Of a stretch of DNA of 64,000 bases, positions 11,696-23,800 are shown piece after piece (within the stretch, counting starts at the first letter, position 1; the number at the start of each line of letters is the position of its first letter). The DNA is from Sisyra terminalis. Its lineage: Eukaryota > Arthropoda > Insecta > Neuroptera > Sisyridae. The notes under the pieces were generated by a model, which worked only from the letters and a program-made list of their open reading frames with translations, had not been told where the DNA came from and searched no databases. Position numbers and translations under genes: made by a program. The stretch is taken from NCBI GenBank assembly GCA_958496175.1, contig OY292280.1, positions 14,756,001 to 14,820,000 on the forward strand, in the 5' to 3' direction.

Positions 11696-12565
11696 CCACA
11701 ATCACTGTTTAATAAAGATCCTATCAATTCTTTGTGATTGTTATATAGTATGCATAAATAGTGTAATCAGTCGATATAATAATTGTCAATTTTTCAATCA
11801 AAATTTTTATCAATCGCTGCAATTGTCGGCTAGGCGATCAAGTAGTTCCAACAATACTATCTTAGCAATTTTATTGATCACCTTTTCGAGGCACTTTTGC
11901 ACTTATATCATATTAAGAATAAAACGTATTAGAAAGTTGCTATTGATATTATTTCGGCACATTATGGCAAAATCAGTCTATTTTGTTTCGATTAAGTAAA
12001 TTTATTGCCTTTACAATTTATAATTAAGTGAGGTAAGTTTATTACTTTTAAAATAAGGGTTCAATAACTTTGACAAAAGAAAAAATATTTGCCTCCAATT
12101 ACTAAAAAGAGTTTCCTTATTAAAACAGATTAAACGCTTCTGTTCTCGTTTTTTTTTCCTCGTTTCTTCAATGATTACTAGGGAATAAAAAACAATATAT
12201 TCACATTGATCTGTATAAATATATCGCGCACTGTACAGTAAACGACAAGCCACACTAGAAGGAACTGTCAGCGCCGTCTACGTAGGTACAAATTTGGACT
12301 GAATTAAACCAAATGCAATAGCGTCTACGTTGGAAGTGGTGGAAGAGAGACTTATACATATTTTTTTTGTTTTTCTTCTTTATTGTGGACAGCAAGTAAA
12401 ATTCAAGCGCTTATTTGTGCAGGGTGGCGCTCAATTAGAAAGAAAATTGGAGAAAAGGGATATTTAATCTGTTTTAATTAGGACTCAATTTAAGTTAATA
12501 CTATTGCACAAAAAGCCTTCAAAACATTTCGCTGGCGGTATGTGTAAAAATGATCATAGTAAATA

Positions 12566-12913
12566 TTAGGCTAGGCCAAAAAATCGAACATTTTTTTTTT
12601 AAAAAGATGTCAAAAATATTATTCAGCATGAAAAAAAAATATTTTTAAATTTTGAACCGTTTTTGATTTTTCAATCCAAAGCACATTTTTTCGCAAAACT
12701 TTTGAACATCATATTGAAAGAATTATACAATATATATTCTTAAAGGAAATTTAATGCTCTATAAAAAATATCTGATTGTAAATTTTCGACAGATCAACCG
12801 TTTCCTTATAATTGAGCCTTGAATATTGATCTGTTTTTAAGATCCTGTCATATTGAATAATATTATGAATACATTTTTAAAAAGAAATAGTCGATTTTTT
12901 TGGTTTAGCCCAG
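12566..12913. mobile_element. Mariner-like MITE with TA target duplication
   Basis: Ends TTAGGCTAGGCCAAAAAATC and the reverse complement of the right end (CTGGGCTAAACCAAAAAAAT) form inverted repeats that continue into A-rich sequence (TTTTTAAAAA) for about 38 bases. TA dinucleotides flank both ends (12564-12565 and 12914-12915). The 348-base interior has no transposase frame. End sequence and TA site suggest the Tc1/mariner group. Confidence 0.65.
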
Positions 12914-13093
12914 TATATACATATTTGATTTCCGTAACAAAACTCATTAGCGTTTGCCAAATATTGCTTATATTAATAACACTAGAAAATAAAACCGATA
13001 TTTTTTTTTCAAAAATATTTCACATTTAAGTAAAATTTGAGGAGGATATTACTGCTCATATATTTTAACACACTATCCGATGGCTTATTAACG

Positions 13094-13116
13094 TTTTTTT
13101 TTTTTTTTTTTTTTTT
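13094..13116 (-). repeat. 23-base A tract just after the CACHD1 stop codon
   Basis: On the minus strand a run of 23 A begins 15 bases after the TAA stop of the CACHD1-type gene. It is either a genomic A tract in the 3' UTR or could confuse poly(A)-primed cDNA mapping. Confidence 0.7.
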
Positions 13117-13130
13117 CATAAAAATACATT

Positions 13131-15743
13131 TTAAGAGGTTTCCATATTTCTATGAACTATAACAGGAACTAAAAGACAGTGTTGACTTGTTAGTTGAGTT
13201 GCTCCAGGAGTTTCAGTGGCTACTGGTTGAGTTGAGAAATTATTTTCTGTTGATATACCTGTACTGTTCGATCCGACATCTGACAATGTCGCTTCATCGT
13301 TTAAGGTCAGCAACGGCTCGACTAAAGCTACCGAAAGATGTTCGGACTCCTCGTGAGGAGTCATCGTTGAGTACCCGTGATCTGAATCTCCAGTTGTGTG
13401 TGGTCTTCTATACTCCGTCGACAGCCGATATGGAGATATCGCTTCTAAATTATATGCCATCAATCGTTCACGATATCCGTCCCTTTCTTCATTCATATCA
13501 TTCATTTCAATGTGACTAAGTCTCATTGAAGTGGCAGGGTTTGGTTCTAGTCCAGACTCCATATATAAATCCTCGTTGCTTACGCTAGCGTTATGTTGTC
13601 GATAGTAATAAATAATAAGTGATAGAATTAGAAAGAGTACAACCAACGATCCAGCTACTGGACCTATTGCAGAATAAGTCGAGCCCAATCCATTAACTGA
13701 AATTATTGCGTCCAAAGAAGAACCTGTGTAAGGATGAGCCGATCCCAAAATACCATTAAAACAGGCTGTTAGGGATGTGCAAAAAGGGTTCACTAACGAT
13801 GTTTCGGCGTCCACGTCTATTTGACACCACTCACATCCAACTACACCAAGACAACTGTCGTGGGTTGTATAAGACTCACAGTGGAAATTCGAACAAGCTT
13901 TCAAACTCGAAAGTTTTGAATGTAACATATTTAAAATCGTCGAATGTTCGTAAACTAACATCGGACAAGTTGGATTCGTTAAATATGAAGCATTTGCATT
14001 AGGGCAAGCTTGTTTATGAAGATTCATGGGACATTCGCAAGGACATTCACATTCATTCTGTTCCATTCGATTACAATTAAAACATAAACGATCCACCTAA
14101 AAGAAAAGAATCAATAAAACACTGAACAAAAATCTAGTCTATAATTTTTTGAAATTATTTATAAGGGAAAATTATACTATTTTTCCACGACGTATTTTAT
14201 ATTTCTTACCATACTACATGGACAGAAAGTTTTTTCGCAGCTTGAATTTACCACCCCAACGAAGAGATTTGTTCCTGGAATTGCACTAATCTGATACTTA
14301 GAGCAATGTTCACCATGAATCATGTTTCTAATCGTTCCTGAATAGCTCGTGTTAAACTGATAATACCTAAGCAGAAAAAAATGCGATTAAACACTTTATA
14401 ATAAGCAGAATAGACATATTTACCGTTGAACCGTTCCATCTAAGAAGTTGTTGCACATGATTTTTTTAACAAAATATTTTTGGTTTAGTATATCGTTAGC
14501 TACGATTGATTCTTTATTAACAATATGAGTCTGTTCGACAGGACCTTTTCCATTTGGATCAATCAAACTTGGGTGTGAAATAAGATACCCTTTATCATCC
14601 ATTAGAAAACATCGAATATTATTTTGCTTGCAAAATGGCATCTTTTCGACCAATAACTTATAAAAATAGCCAAACGTTAAATCAATTCCCATCACAGCGA
14701 TTACTGTATCCTTTGTACTATGCATCGAATCACTCCTTCCAGAGTAAACCGTATGAGATAACGTAACTATATAACCAGCGCCCCCTAATGTCCAAAAATT
14801 AATAAAAAAAAAAATAAACAAAATTATTCTGAATAATTGAAACAAATTATATCAATAATAAGGAGACTAAAACCTTGTGATCTAGGTAAGCCAAATTAAT
14901 CTGCATGGATTCCTATGTGGATTGGTTTGATAGGGTAGTAATATTAATTTCGCACGTCATTTATCAAATCACGTTTGTGTTCGGTTTTTCTTTAGTCGCA
15001 ATAGATAAATAATGAGAACTTGAGAACATTTTTTATTTACCAGAATCTAAGTAAGGTGGAGTCATAACAACTCGTCCAGGATGCTCAATTGCACGTTGAT
15101 ACCAAAACCTTTTAGTAGGCTCCAGACCTGGCTGGATTGTACTTCCAGGAAACACTTGCAAAACTCCGCCAGAAGACGCAACGTAACGTCGTACAGCATA
15201 CTGGCGAAGAGGACCTCCTAATTGTTGCCTTTTTAAATAGGGCATTATGTGAAGAAGCGACAGCACTTCATTTCTTATCTAAATGTTGAAATAATTAAAG
15301 CATGCATTTCAAATATATCAATGTATACTACTTCTGGTTTAAATCCTGGATTAGTAATAAGGCCCGTATGGTCCTTTAAGTAAGCCATATAATGCTCGAT
15401 CGTTAACGGTGAGATTTCTGAACCCCAATTTGTACGCAGTTGTGAATAAGGTGATTCAAAACATGAAGCACTTAAGTATAAAACGCCCGAATCTGTAATT
15501 GATGGGAAATTTAGTTACATTCAAGAATTAATGGCTAAGAATTTCTCACTCATTGTTCCAATTTGTTTTAAGTGACGACAAACCGAATGGGCTGGAAGTA
15601 AGTCTAGGCGATGATGTAAAATATCGGAGTCTGGAGGAAGATTAACTCGATGAAGACGCTTCGGGACATTTGTTCGATCGATCCAAACAAATGAAATTAC
15701 ATACCAATTGGAAATTCGTTGCCAAGTATATACTACCTACAAA

Positions 15744-15778
<35 letters not shown>

Positions 15779-18700
15779 TTTTGCATGAAATGTATTACAG
15801 AAAATACTTAAAGGCAAACCTACAGTTTCATTTTTATTATTTGTTGTGTTGTAGCTCCCAGATTTATTCGTTAACATCAAATTTCTAATATATTTGAAAT
15901 TGTTGACTTTCTCTAGTAAACTAATATCAACATTTTCAACGTTTTCTAAGCAATAATTAGGTTGGTTATACGATTTATGCATTATAATAATTCCATCCAT
16001 GTTTATAATAAACGCGTACGCATCTCGAGGATGATTTCCAAGGTATAAAATATCTTCAACTAAATAATTTAAGTAAATGTCAATTCCTAAAATTCCAATA
16101 TTTTCGTTTTCTCCACATCCAGTACTTATTGTTATAGTAACTTCTACAACAAAAAATTAAAGTTAAGAAAATAAAACGAAATCTATAGCTATATGGGTGC
16201 ATAAGTAGAATAACTACTAAAATGTTACATGTAACAGTAACAATTGGTAAATTTAGCACATGTTACGTGACACTTGTGTTACTTGATGCTACGTGGTTTG
16301 GTGGCAAAAAAACACAACTGAAACGGAGTTTACTTCATTATTCAAAATGTTTTTATCAGTTAATGATGTTCTTGAATCTTTTCCAAAGTGTAAAAACTTT
16401 GTGGAAAGAGAAAATAAATTTGGTAATAATAAATTTACTAAACATGGCATCAAATTTGAACCTTTTATACGTAAAATTTATGAAGAGAAATTAGGGATAA
16501 AACCGATTTATGATTTTTAAAGTTTCGTCGCAAAACTGTACGATTAAGTTGTTTTTATATAAAAAAATGTAATATAATTTTTTCATTAACGCTTAAAAAT
16601 AAGGAAAAACATAATTTGTGTTTGTACTTGTAACATTTTCGTCGCTATTATATCAAAATCAAAGATTTCAAACCTTTGCTAACAGGATCACAATTAGGAG
16701 TCGAAATGGCCACATCCTGTTCAAACCCTTCGTCACTTGTTAAAATCGTTGAAAAAAATCTTGCCGATACCAACCCTAAGTTATAAACGGAATTAATCGA
16801 TTGAACAATTCCCTTCGATAAGTATGAATCCTCGATTGATTCATTAAAATCTAAATGATATTTGGTAAAATTTAACATAGCTACATCTGTTAGAAAGTGT
16901 TTTTCATACATTAATGGTTTAGTTTCTGAAATAAAAAGATAAATTATATCACAAATACTATTCTACTTATATTCTCATACCATCAATCACAGGACAAGTG
17001 TTGATAAAAACTGGTACAGGAATATCCAATCCTTCTTGTCCGATTACTTCCAACACCAACTTAGCCTCTGTTAAAGACGAAAGCAATCCTCTACTTATAT
17101 AAACAAGAAGCACTGGTCCCATAGAAGGAACTAAATTTGAATAGGAACGAATTGTTTGAAAAGCCCGTTGAAATCCAAACGAATGATTCGTTATTTCTAC
17201 AAAGGGAAATAGAAATGTCAATTTTGTTCAAAATGTTTGCATCTTTTATACTTTTGCTTTTCGAAATCGATTCGATAAAATTGTAAATTCGATTTTTGTT
17301 GAATTCCGATGCTGGGGCAAACGAGGATTCATTTTTAAACGCCGATGAACACTGATCGATCATAAAAGGAGTACTGTAGCTTTCAGCTATACCAATAACG
17401 CTAACAGCATCATTTGGTTTTAACATTTGAATCAAACTTTTTGCTAAAAAGGAAAAAATTGACTTTTAATTGAACAATTTTTCAATTATTGGAACTTTGG
17501 ATGTTCATGGTAACGAGAGAGCGTATAGGTACAGAATAGGTACTGAAATTTATCGACATGTTATAGCTCAAACTTCGTCCACATATTTAACACAGAATTG
17601 AACTTCTATATATGTCTCTTTTCTCTGAATGAAGGTGATGAGTGAACATCATTGTTGTTAATTCGTCACACCGTCGTTTCTCTTTTTTCCCTATCGTCAT
17701 CTCACTATTTCTGATTGAAATAATGCAGATATCCTTCTGGCGTACAACTCAAAATTCTTTTTTTCTCCAATCCACTAATTCCTAGCTCAAGTTACTTACT
17801 GGCTGGTGCTCACGGAAAATTAAAATAAACAAAAAACGTGTTTGTGATCTAACAACTAGATCAGCGTTTCTCAACCGATGGGCCGCGGATCAATGGTGGA
17901 CCACGACAAAAAACATTTGGGCCACAAATGTTTTGTACATATAAATTAGTACGTTTTTTTTATTCAATATTGTAGTCATTGGTTTTATTGAAATAGAACT
18001 GTTTGATTATGTATATAAAGTAGACTAAGGAAATTCGACCACATTGGGACTGGACCCTAGGCCGAACTTTTTCTGAGATTAATTAAATATTTAATTATTA
18101 CTTATTATTATAATAATATTATTAAATACTTAATTTTTCTGTGATTATTTATATTTTTGTATGCATACAAAAATAAATAAATTGTTCAATATATAAAAGG
18201 ATAATACTGAATTTTATTTTTGGTCCGCGTAACGTTTTCGGTTGAGTAACGCTGAACTAGATTGTAATGATTTTTCAACGAAGTTGTAAAAGGGTTATTA
18301 AACTATAACAATAAATCACTTACAGGTGAATTTGGAAAAAGTTGAAAAATGGAAAATAATTAAGAGAGTTAAGAAAGAAGCTGCACCCATTACCCATTGC
18401 CTTAGCTAGATATAATTGGTGTCCGCTTAATGCATTTCCATGGTCAAGTAAAATTAATAAATTCTTCGGCCATGAGTCGATTCGAGTAATATATTCCCTC
18501 CAAATAGGAGTGTTGTCGTACAAAGTGCAATGTTTGTGATCCATGGGTGATGAGGTTGTGTCCGATGAAGACAAGAAGTAGATTTGCTTGATTCCTGAAC
18601 TTGCACCGTGTGATGCCTCGGCCAAATACTCGGCAAACACTGCAAATAAATGAATTAATGGTTTTCAATATGAATGCTCGACGCTATCAAATACTTTGCG

Positions 18701-19465
18701 ATAAGTTAAAATTGGCGTTTTGTTTGAGAGTCGATGGAAAGTATTGGTAGTTGGTTGAATTGGAGTTGTTTTTCATAAAGAATTTCCCGTAAGATTCCCA
18801 CAGGTAAGTGAACGGAATGTGAGAACAGGGGAAAACGACCGAGTTTAGTTTTCCGTTTTGAAAGATTTCAGAGTATCGGCGTTCAATTGTCGATTTGCTG
18901 GCATTTAAGATTTGAAAGACTTGATTGAGTTTGGCAGTGATTTTATCGGTGATCGTCGACACTCGCTCTTGATTATCTTCATCAACGGGAACAAACTCCA
19001 AAGAGTCATACATTTCCTATAAATAATTACTGAATCAGTTTTGAGGTACTAACTCTACATTCGCGGAGTTCGCTTCGACCGGTCTTAACACTTCTTGACA
19101 TAATTTTTATTTTGTCACAGAATTTTATAGAGCACTCGTAAAACGAGATCCACGAATATTAGATGAAGGTGCAACGGTGCAAGTACCTGCATAACGGGAA
19201 CGCGAAGTTCCCGATTGCTGACATCCTGTAAACAAGTTCCAATCGAGGCGGCTAAGTCTTTCAAGTACACACCATGTATTCTTGTATCCGCCAAATATGC
19301 CACTTGATTTCCATTGGAATCAGTTATTTTGTGAATTTTGTGTCCAAAGTGTTGGGACGAACTCGCAAAATGGACAGGCATGCTATTCTCTACATTCGGT
19401 GAGAAATGTTGGTGGGATTCAACGAAAACAGCAAAAATCACACCGAAAACTAATTGCAAACTCAT
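13131..19465 (-). CDS. Cachd1: CACHD1-type VWFA and Cache domain membrane protein
   Basis: Thirteen exons in transcript order: 19187-19465, 18695-19016, 18394-18639, 17252-17443, 16981-17196, 16674-16925, 15820-16143, 15550-15732, 15332-15492, 15041-15278, 14424-14784, 14210-14366, 13131-14096. All are GT-AG with phase kept; 1298 residues, against about 1274 in human CACHD1. An in-frame TGA lies three codons before the ATG. A hydrophobic signal starts MSLQLVFGVIFAV. The VWFA domain begins near 260 with LLILLDHGNALS, so the MIDAS motif DxSxS reads DxGxA. Cache-like segments follow, including VRRYVASSGGVLQVFPGS. A cysteine-rich stretch (MEQNECECPCECP) precedes a transmembrane helix near 1120-1145. 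The tail keeps SDHGYSTMTPHEESEH. Vertebrate CACHD1 is an alpha2-delta-like protein reported to modulate Cav3 channels and Wnt receptors; the role here is inferred. Confidence 0.93.
15756..15777. repeat. (TA)n microsatellite
   Basis: Uninterrupted TA dinucleotides (about 11 units) in the 87-base intron between exons 7 and 8 of the CACHD1-type gene. Length variation here could alter a very short intron. Confidence 0.85.
16236..16520. mobile_element. Fragment of the MITE family seen at 9553-9985
   Basis: CTACGTGGTTTGGTGGCAAA and TTTACTTCATTATTCAAAATG match the end of the element in SGSM3 intron 10. The copy sits between CACHD1 exons 6 and 7. It contains a 75-codon open frame with no recognised motif, which I do not treat as a gene. 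The right boundary is unclear. Confidence 0.45.
17862..18254. mobile_element. hAT-like non-autonomous element with 8-bp target duplication
   Basis: The element starts CAGCGTTTCTCAACC and ends GGTTGAGTAACGCTG, imperfect inverted repeats of the hAT type. It is flanked by the exact 8-base duplication AACTAGAT (17854-17861 and 18255-18262). The sequence near the left end, GGGCCGCGGATCAATGGTGG, echoes hAT ends in many insects. At 393 bases with no transposase frame, it inserted into CACHD1 intron 3. Confidence 0.88.
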
Positions 19466-20839
19466 TGCAAATCACAACTCTACCAAATCAAAAATCGATT
19501 AACAACAAATATCAAATAAACACAACGCCATAAATAAATGTTATCATTTTATTTTTTTTGTTCGGCAAATTCAATTGATCTATTTTAATGCCACTTAAAC
19601 AGCAAATTTATAGTTTACAATTTCAACTAAACTAAGCAAATCCATTCGAAACATTTTCGTAAACTATTTCCGGGGAAAATTTCCATCGAAATTGATCATT
19701 TTATCAATAAGAGTAAGAAAATTACAAACAAAATACGGACACATTTAAAACTTTTAAAACAAAAAATAAATATCTGCATATTAACTTGACTTAAGCATTT
19801 TTCTTCATCGTCAGATGGTGCTTTAATCGCATCATACCTTGAACCGCCAACTTGATTAGCCACAAAATTTTAAATTAACAAGCTACTGTTGGTTAAATGC
19901 CTAATGACTAATTATAAGACAAGAGCTAAATAAACGAGTCGAGAAAGTTAATTGAAAGTCAAAAGTCATGGATTAATTGAAGACAATTTTTAAATAAGGA
20001 AATATCATTGTTGGTAAGTAGAGCTAAATGAGCTAAATTAACTAAAAACGTCTTCATCGCTTTCCTCCTCTCATGTAACTTTTCAGTTATGCCGTATGTG
20101 CCGTATACATTTATATTACATTATGTTTTATTGTTCAATGAAAGTAAACGGCTAAATAGAAAATGTAATATCGAGGCGTTGTTCAAATGAGACCTAACGC
20201 TACGGAAAGCGGAAAACGCCCCAATGAATAATGTAATTCGTCATTATTGAGTTAATGATTTTTCCAGGTGTTTTAAGTTATCTGATAACGTGATAGTGCA
20301 ATAAAACACACTGATTGGTACTTTTAAATAATTGATACTTTGAATAAATTCTTATTAAAAAAAAATACAATTTTTTTTTTCATTCCCTAAATTAGTTTTA
20401 ACAAAAAGAATAAAGAACTATGTAAAAATGAGTCTTTTCCGTATGATCCGTATGATTTAGACCAATTTAGACTACGCCGATTGGATCTATATGGTATCTG
20501 ATGGTATCCATCGTTTTATATATTCAAGATGGCGCATTGGGTCAAATATGACATTACACCTGTGCAAGATCCAAATTGATCTAAATTCACTTAGCGTCAT
20601 TTTCCACCATTGGGCGTCATTACACGAACGCGTAACTAACGGAAAACAAAACTATTTAATAAGTTTTGTTCTGATAATGCAATAAGGCAGAAGATAATCA
20701 TTAATGAGATAGTTATGAATCGTCGTCAATGTTGTAACAATCAATTGGAACATTTTCGAAAAAATGACCCTGTTCATTAAAAACATAGCGACTGGAAAAT
20801 GATTTGATCACTAGATATAAATCTTCAACTGTTACATCT
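19466..20839. other. Divergent intergenic region, CACHD1-type gene to gliotactin
   Basis: The two genes point away from each other, so this 1.4 kb should contain both promoters. I see AT-rich DNA with no coding potential and no strong core-promoter motif. A weak inverted pair (TTTAGACCAATTTAGAC near 20456; AAATTGATCTAAATTC near 20572) may be an old element end. Confidence 0.5.
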
Positions 20840-23800
20840 ATGTTTATTTCTTTTAAAACAATGGTGTTGCTAAACAAAAAAGTGTTTACAAATTTAAGTG
20901 TCAAAAACACGCCTTCAGTTGTTTTTCATCTATGGTCTCTATTTTGGACTGTTGCGTTTCTAGTTATTCTATCCAAAGGACAGCTAGATCCTTCTGGATC
21001 TAGATATAACATTGATAATGGATATGTTCCTCCGGGAGAACGTGGATATAGTACTTATTGGTACAAAAATCGAAGATATGGTCAATATCAACCCCATGCG
21101 TATGGAACTAATCAAAATAACTATCCTGGAAATTCACCATATTACCCTTATCCCGGACAACAAAACGTTCCATTCAACGCCCAAGACAGATTTGAATTCA
21201 ATCAGGCAAGTTTCTATAAAAAAAATATTTTTCTTTACTTGTTATCTTCCTTTTTAGGATGACCCTCAAAAAATTTATTTGCCAGGAATTTTGGGAGGGT
21301 GGCGCCCCGATTTACAAGGCAAAGAACGACAAGACCGCCAACAATTACCTAGGGATATTATTTCGGTGAATACGATTTATGGTGAGGTGCAGGGTTTTAA
21401 GGTGTACTTATACGATGATCCGAATCCAGATTCAGGATATCGACCACAAGTGAACATGATCGAAAAAGTTCAAGGGGTTTGCAACGTGTTTCTGGGTATT
21501 CCGTACGCTCAACCCCCGATCAATGAAGGCAGATTTAAAGTAAGTAGTCTTGTATTTTATTTCACATCTTAATTGGAACTTATCCTGTTTTAGCCGCCCC
21601 GACCGCATAAAGGGTGGCAACAATTGGCGGCAGTGGATTTCGGACCAGCTTGTCCTCAACCGGTTCGATATGTAGGAGCCTCCAAAGGAATTATCGATAT
21701 GGATGAAGACTGTCTCTATTTGAATGTTTATACACCTTCTGTAAGTTATCAAACCTCAATCACTACACTACGATCCCTTTGCTTGTATATATATTTATAT
21801 TCCTGTATAGGGAACACTTTCACTTTTATTTGTATTCTCCCTCCTACTTTAACAGAATCATGGATAAGAGTAGAGAATCCAGGAGAGAAGAGTTAAGGGG
21901 TTCAACCCCCCAAGTATTTGATAAATTTTAAATGTGACTTTTATTGCTTATCTTAATATAACCCAAAACCCTTGATCCACTACCGACGGATAGCGACTCT
22001 TTTCTCATATCTTTTGCAGTGTGAACCCCACTTACAAAATAGAACTGTTGTTTTAATTTTCTAAGGAATCTGAATATTGGAGTTTGTAAATATTAATTGA
22101 CAAGAAAGCAATTATTATGAAAAAAAAAACTTAGTAAATTTGGGAAAATGTTTTTAGATTGAGAGTATTGCGCAAAAGTATCCTGTTATGGTTTATATTC
22201 ACGGAGGAGAGTTTACCCATGGGGCATCCAACACTTTCGCCGGGCATATGTTGTCTACATTCTATAATGTCGTCGTTGTCACGATAAACTACCGCTTAGG
22301 AGCGTTGGGATTTTTAAGCACGGGTGATGAAAATTCGCCGGGTAATTACGGAATTCTGGATCAGGCTATGGCACTGCATTGGATCTACGATAATGTGGAA
22401 GCCTTCAACGGTGATCGCAAGTCAATCACACTGTTCGGTCCAGATGCCGGTGCGGCTTCAGCCGGTTTACTAATGGTGGCTCCTCAAACCAAGGACCTAA
22501 TCACCGGAGTAATTGCCCAAAGTGGTTCTGCATTAGCTGATTGGGCTTTTATTGTCGACAAGTATCGCGCGCAAAACACAAGTCGGGTTTTTGGTCTCAA
22601 AGTCGGATGCAGTATTGAGTCCTCCTGGAAATTAGTGAATTGTCTCAAGAGGTCTCGCTCGTTCACTGAAATCGGAAACGGTAGCACCTTTAAATTTCAA
22701 TGTGCATCGCCCCTTACATATCATTTTTAAAAATGAATTGTGCTAAAATTTTCTACAACTTTATTTTATTTGAAAAACAAACTTTGAAAAAATTTGGCTA
22801 TAGTGCGAAAAATAAAGTTTTACAAAATTATGACGCAACTTACTTTTCAAAATGCTATTTGGGTGGAGGACTGGCGACATGCACGTTAAATTTCATTCAT
22901 GTTCTTTTATTTCATTTTAGGAGAACTAACTCCGGATGTGGGAACATTTCCATGGGGTCCTGTGGTCGATGTAAATCTTACAATGCCATGGTACGACGGC
23001 TGGCGTGAACAAGACTGGCATTTTATTCGCGAAACTCCCGAACAATTGATTCGCAAAGGACATTTCAACAGAAAATTGAGATACATGACGGGAGTCACCA
23101 CACAAGAAGCTGCCTTCGTAATTCGTTAGTTTCACCATAAAACTATTGTTGCTTAAATCTGGTACACACTAGTTGACCATGTTGCGCGATTTATCCATAG
23201 ATCGTCTAGTGACGATCAATAAATATTGTTCATTGTCTTGTCTAGCGATGTGAATTTCTTAGTCTAATCTTTGCACCCCATCATGGATCACATTGTTTTG
23301 TACTTGGAGAAATACTGGGACGCGGTTCGCCTATAGACAAGAGTGACATCCACACTGTGAAAATGTTGCGCAGCATGTTTAACGTCTCCCTAAAGTTTTC
23401 CATTCCAATCGGGAGACTTTAGACCTGCGATTTTTGGTATCGCAACTGATTCGTCTTTAGACAACCTGAGACATGTTTCAGAGAACAAAATCGCGCAACA
23501 TGTCTACTAGTGTATACTAGGCTTTAAGATGTTTGCATGTTTCACTGGAAAAGCAAAGATTTTTTTGTTTCTTTTTTTTTTAAAGGAAATAATATGAGTT
23601 TGGCTCCATACTATGATGTAGATGAAAAATTTTTTAATCAAAAAGTTTGGGAGCATGTGTTACGATATAACTATACTTTGAACCCTTTTGGAGTTTATGA
23701 AGCAATTAAGTATATGTATACTTATTGGCCTGATCCTCACAACCATACACATATTCGAGACGAATATATCAAAGTAGGAATTGAGATTGGTTTTTGTTTT

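Larger units (their letters stand above)
11190..13130. other. Intergenic region between SGSM3-type and CACHD1-type genes (convergent)
   Basis: The two genes converge here. An AATAAA poly(A) signal candidate for the SGSM3-type gene is at 11304-11309. The remainder holds a dispersed repeat (11590-11695), a MITE-like piece (about 12250-12435) that shares AATTCAAGCGCTTATTTGTG-type sequence with 30500-30540, a mariner-like MITE (12566-12913) and a T-run. I see no gene. Confidence 0.6.

Noticed and set aside
16293..16520. 75-codon frame rich in Lys/Glu/Phe in a CACHD1 intron
   Set aside because: Lies in a MITE-related fragment on the opposite strand to the gene, with no recognised domain.
20713..20910. 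Minus-strand 65-codon frame over gliotactin exon 1
   Set aside because: Overlaps the signal-peptide exon of gliotactin in antisense and has no recognisable features.
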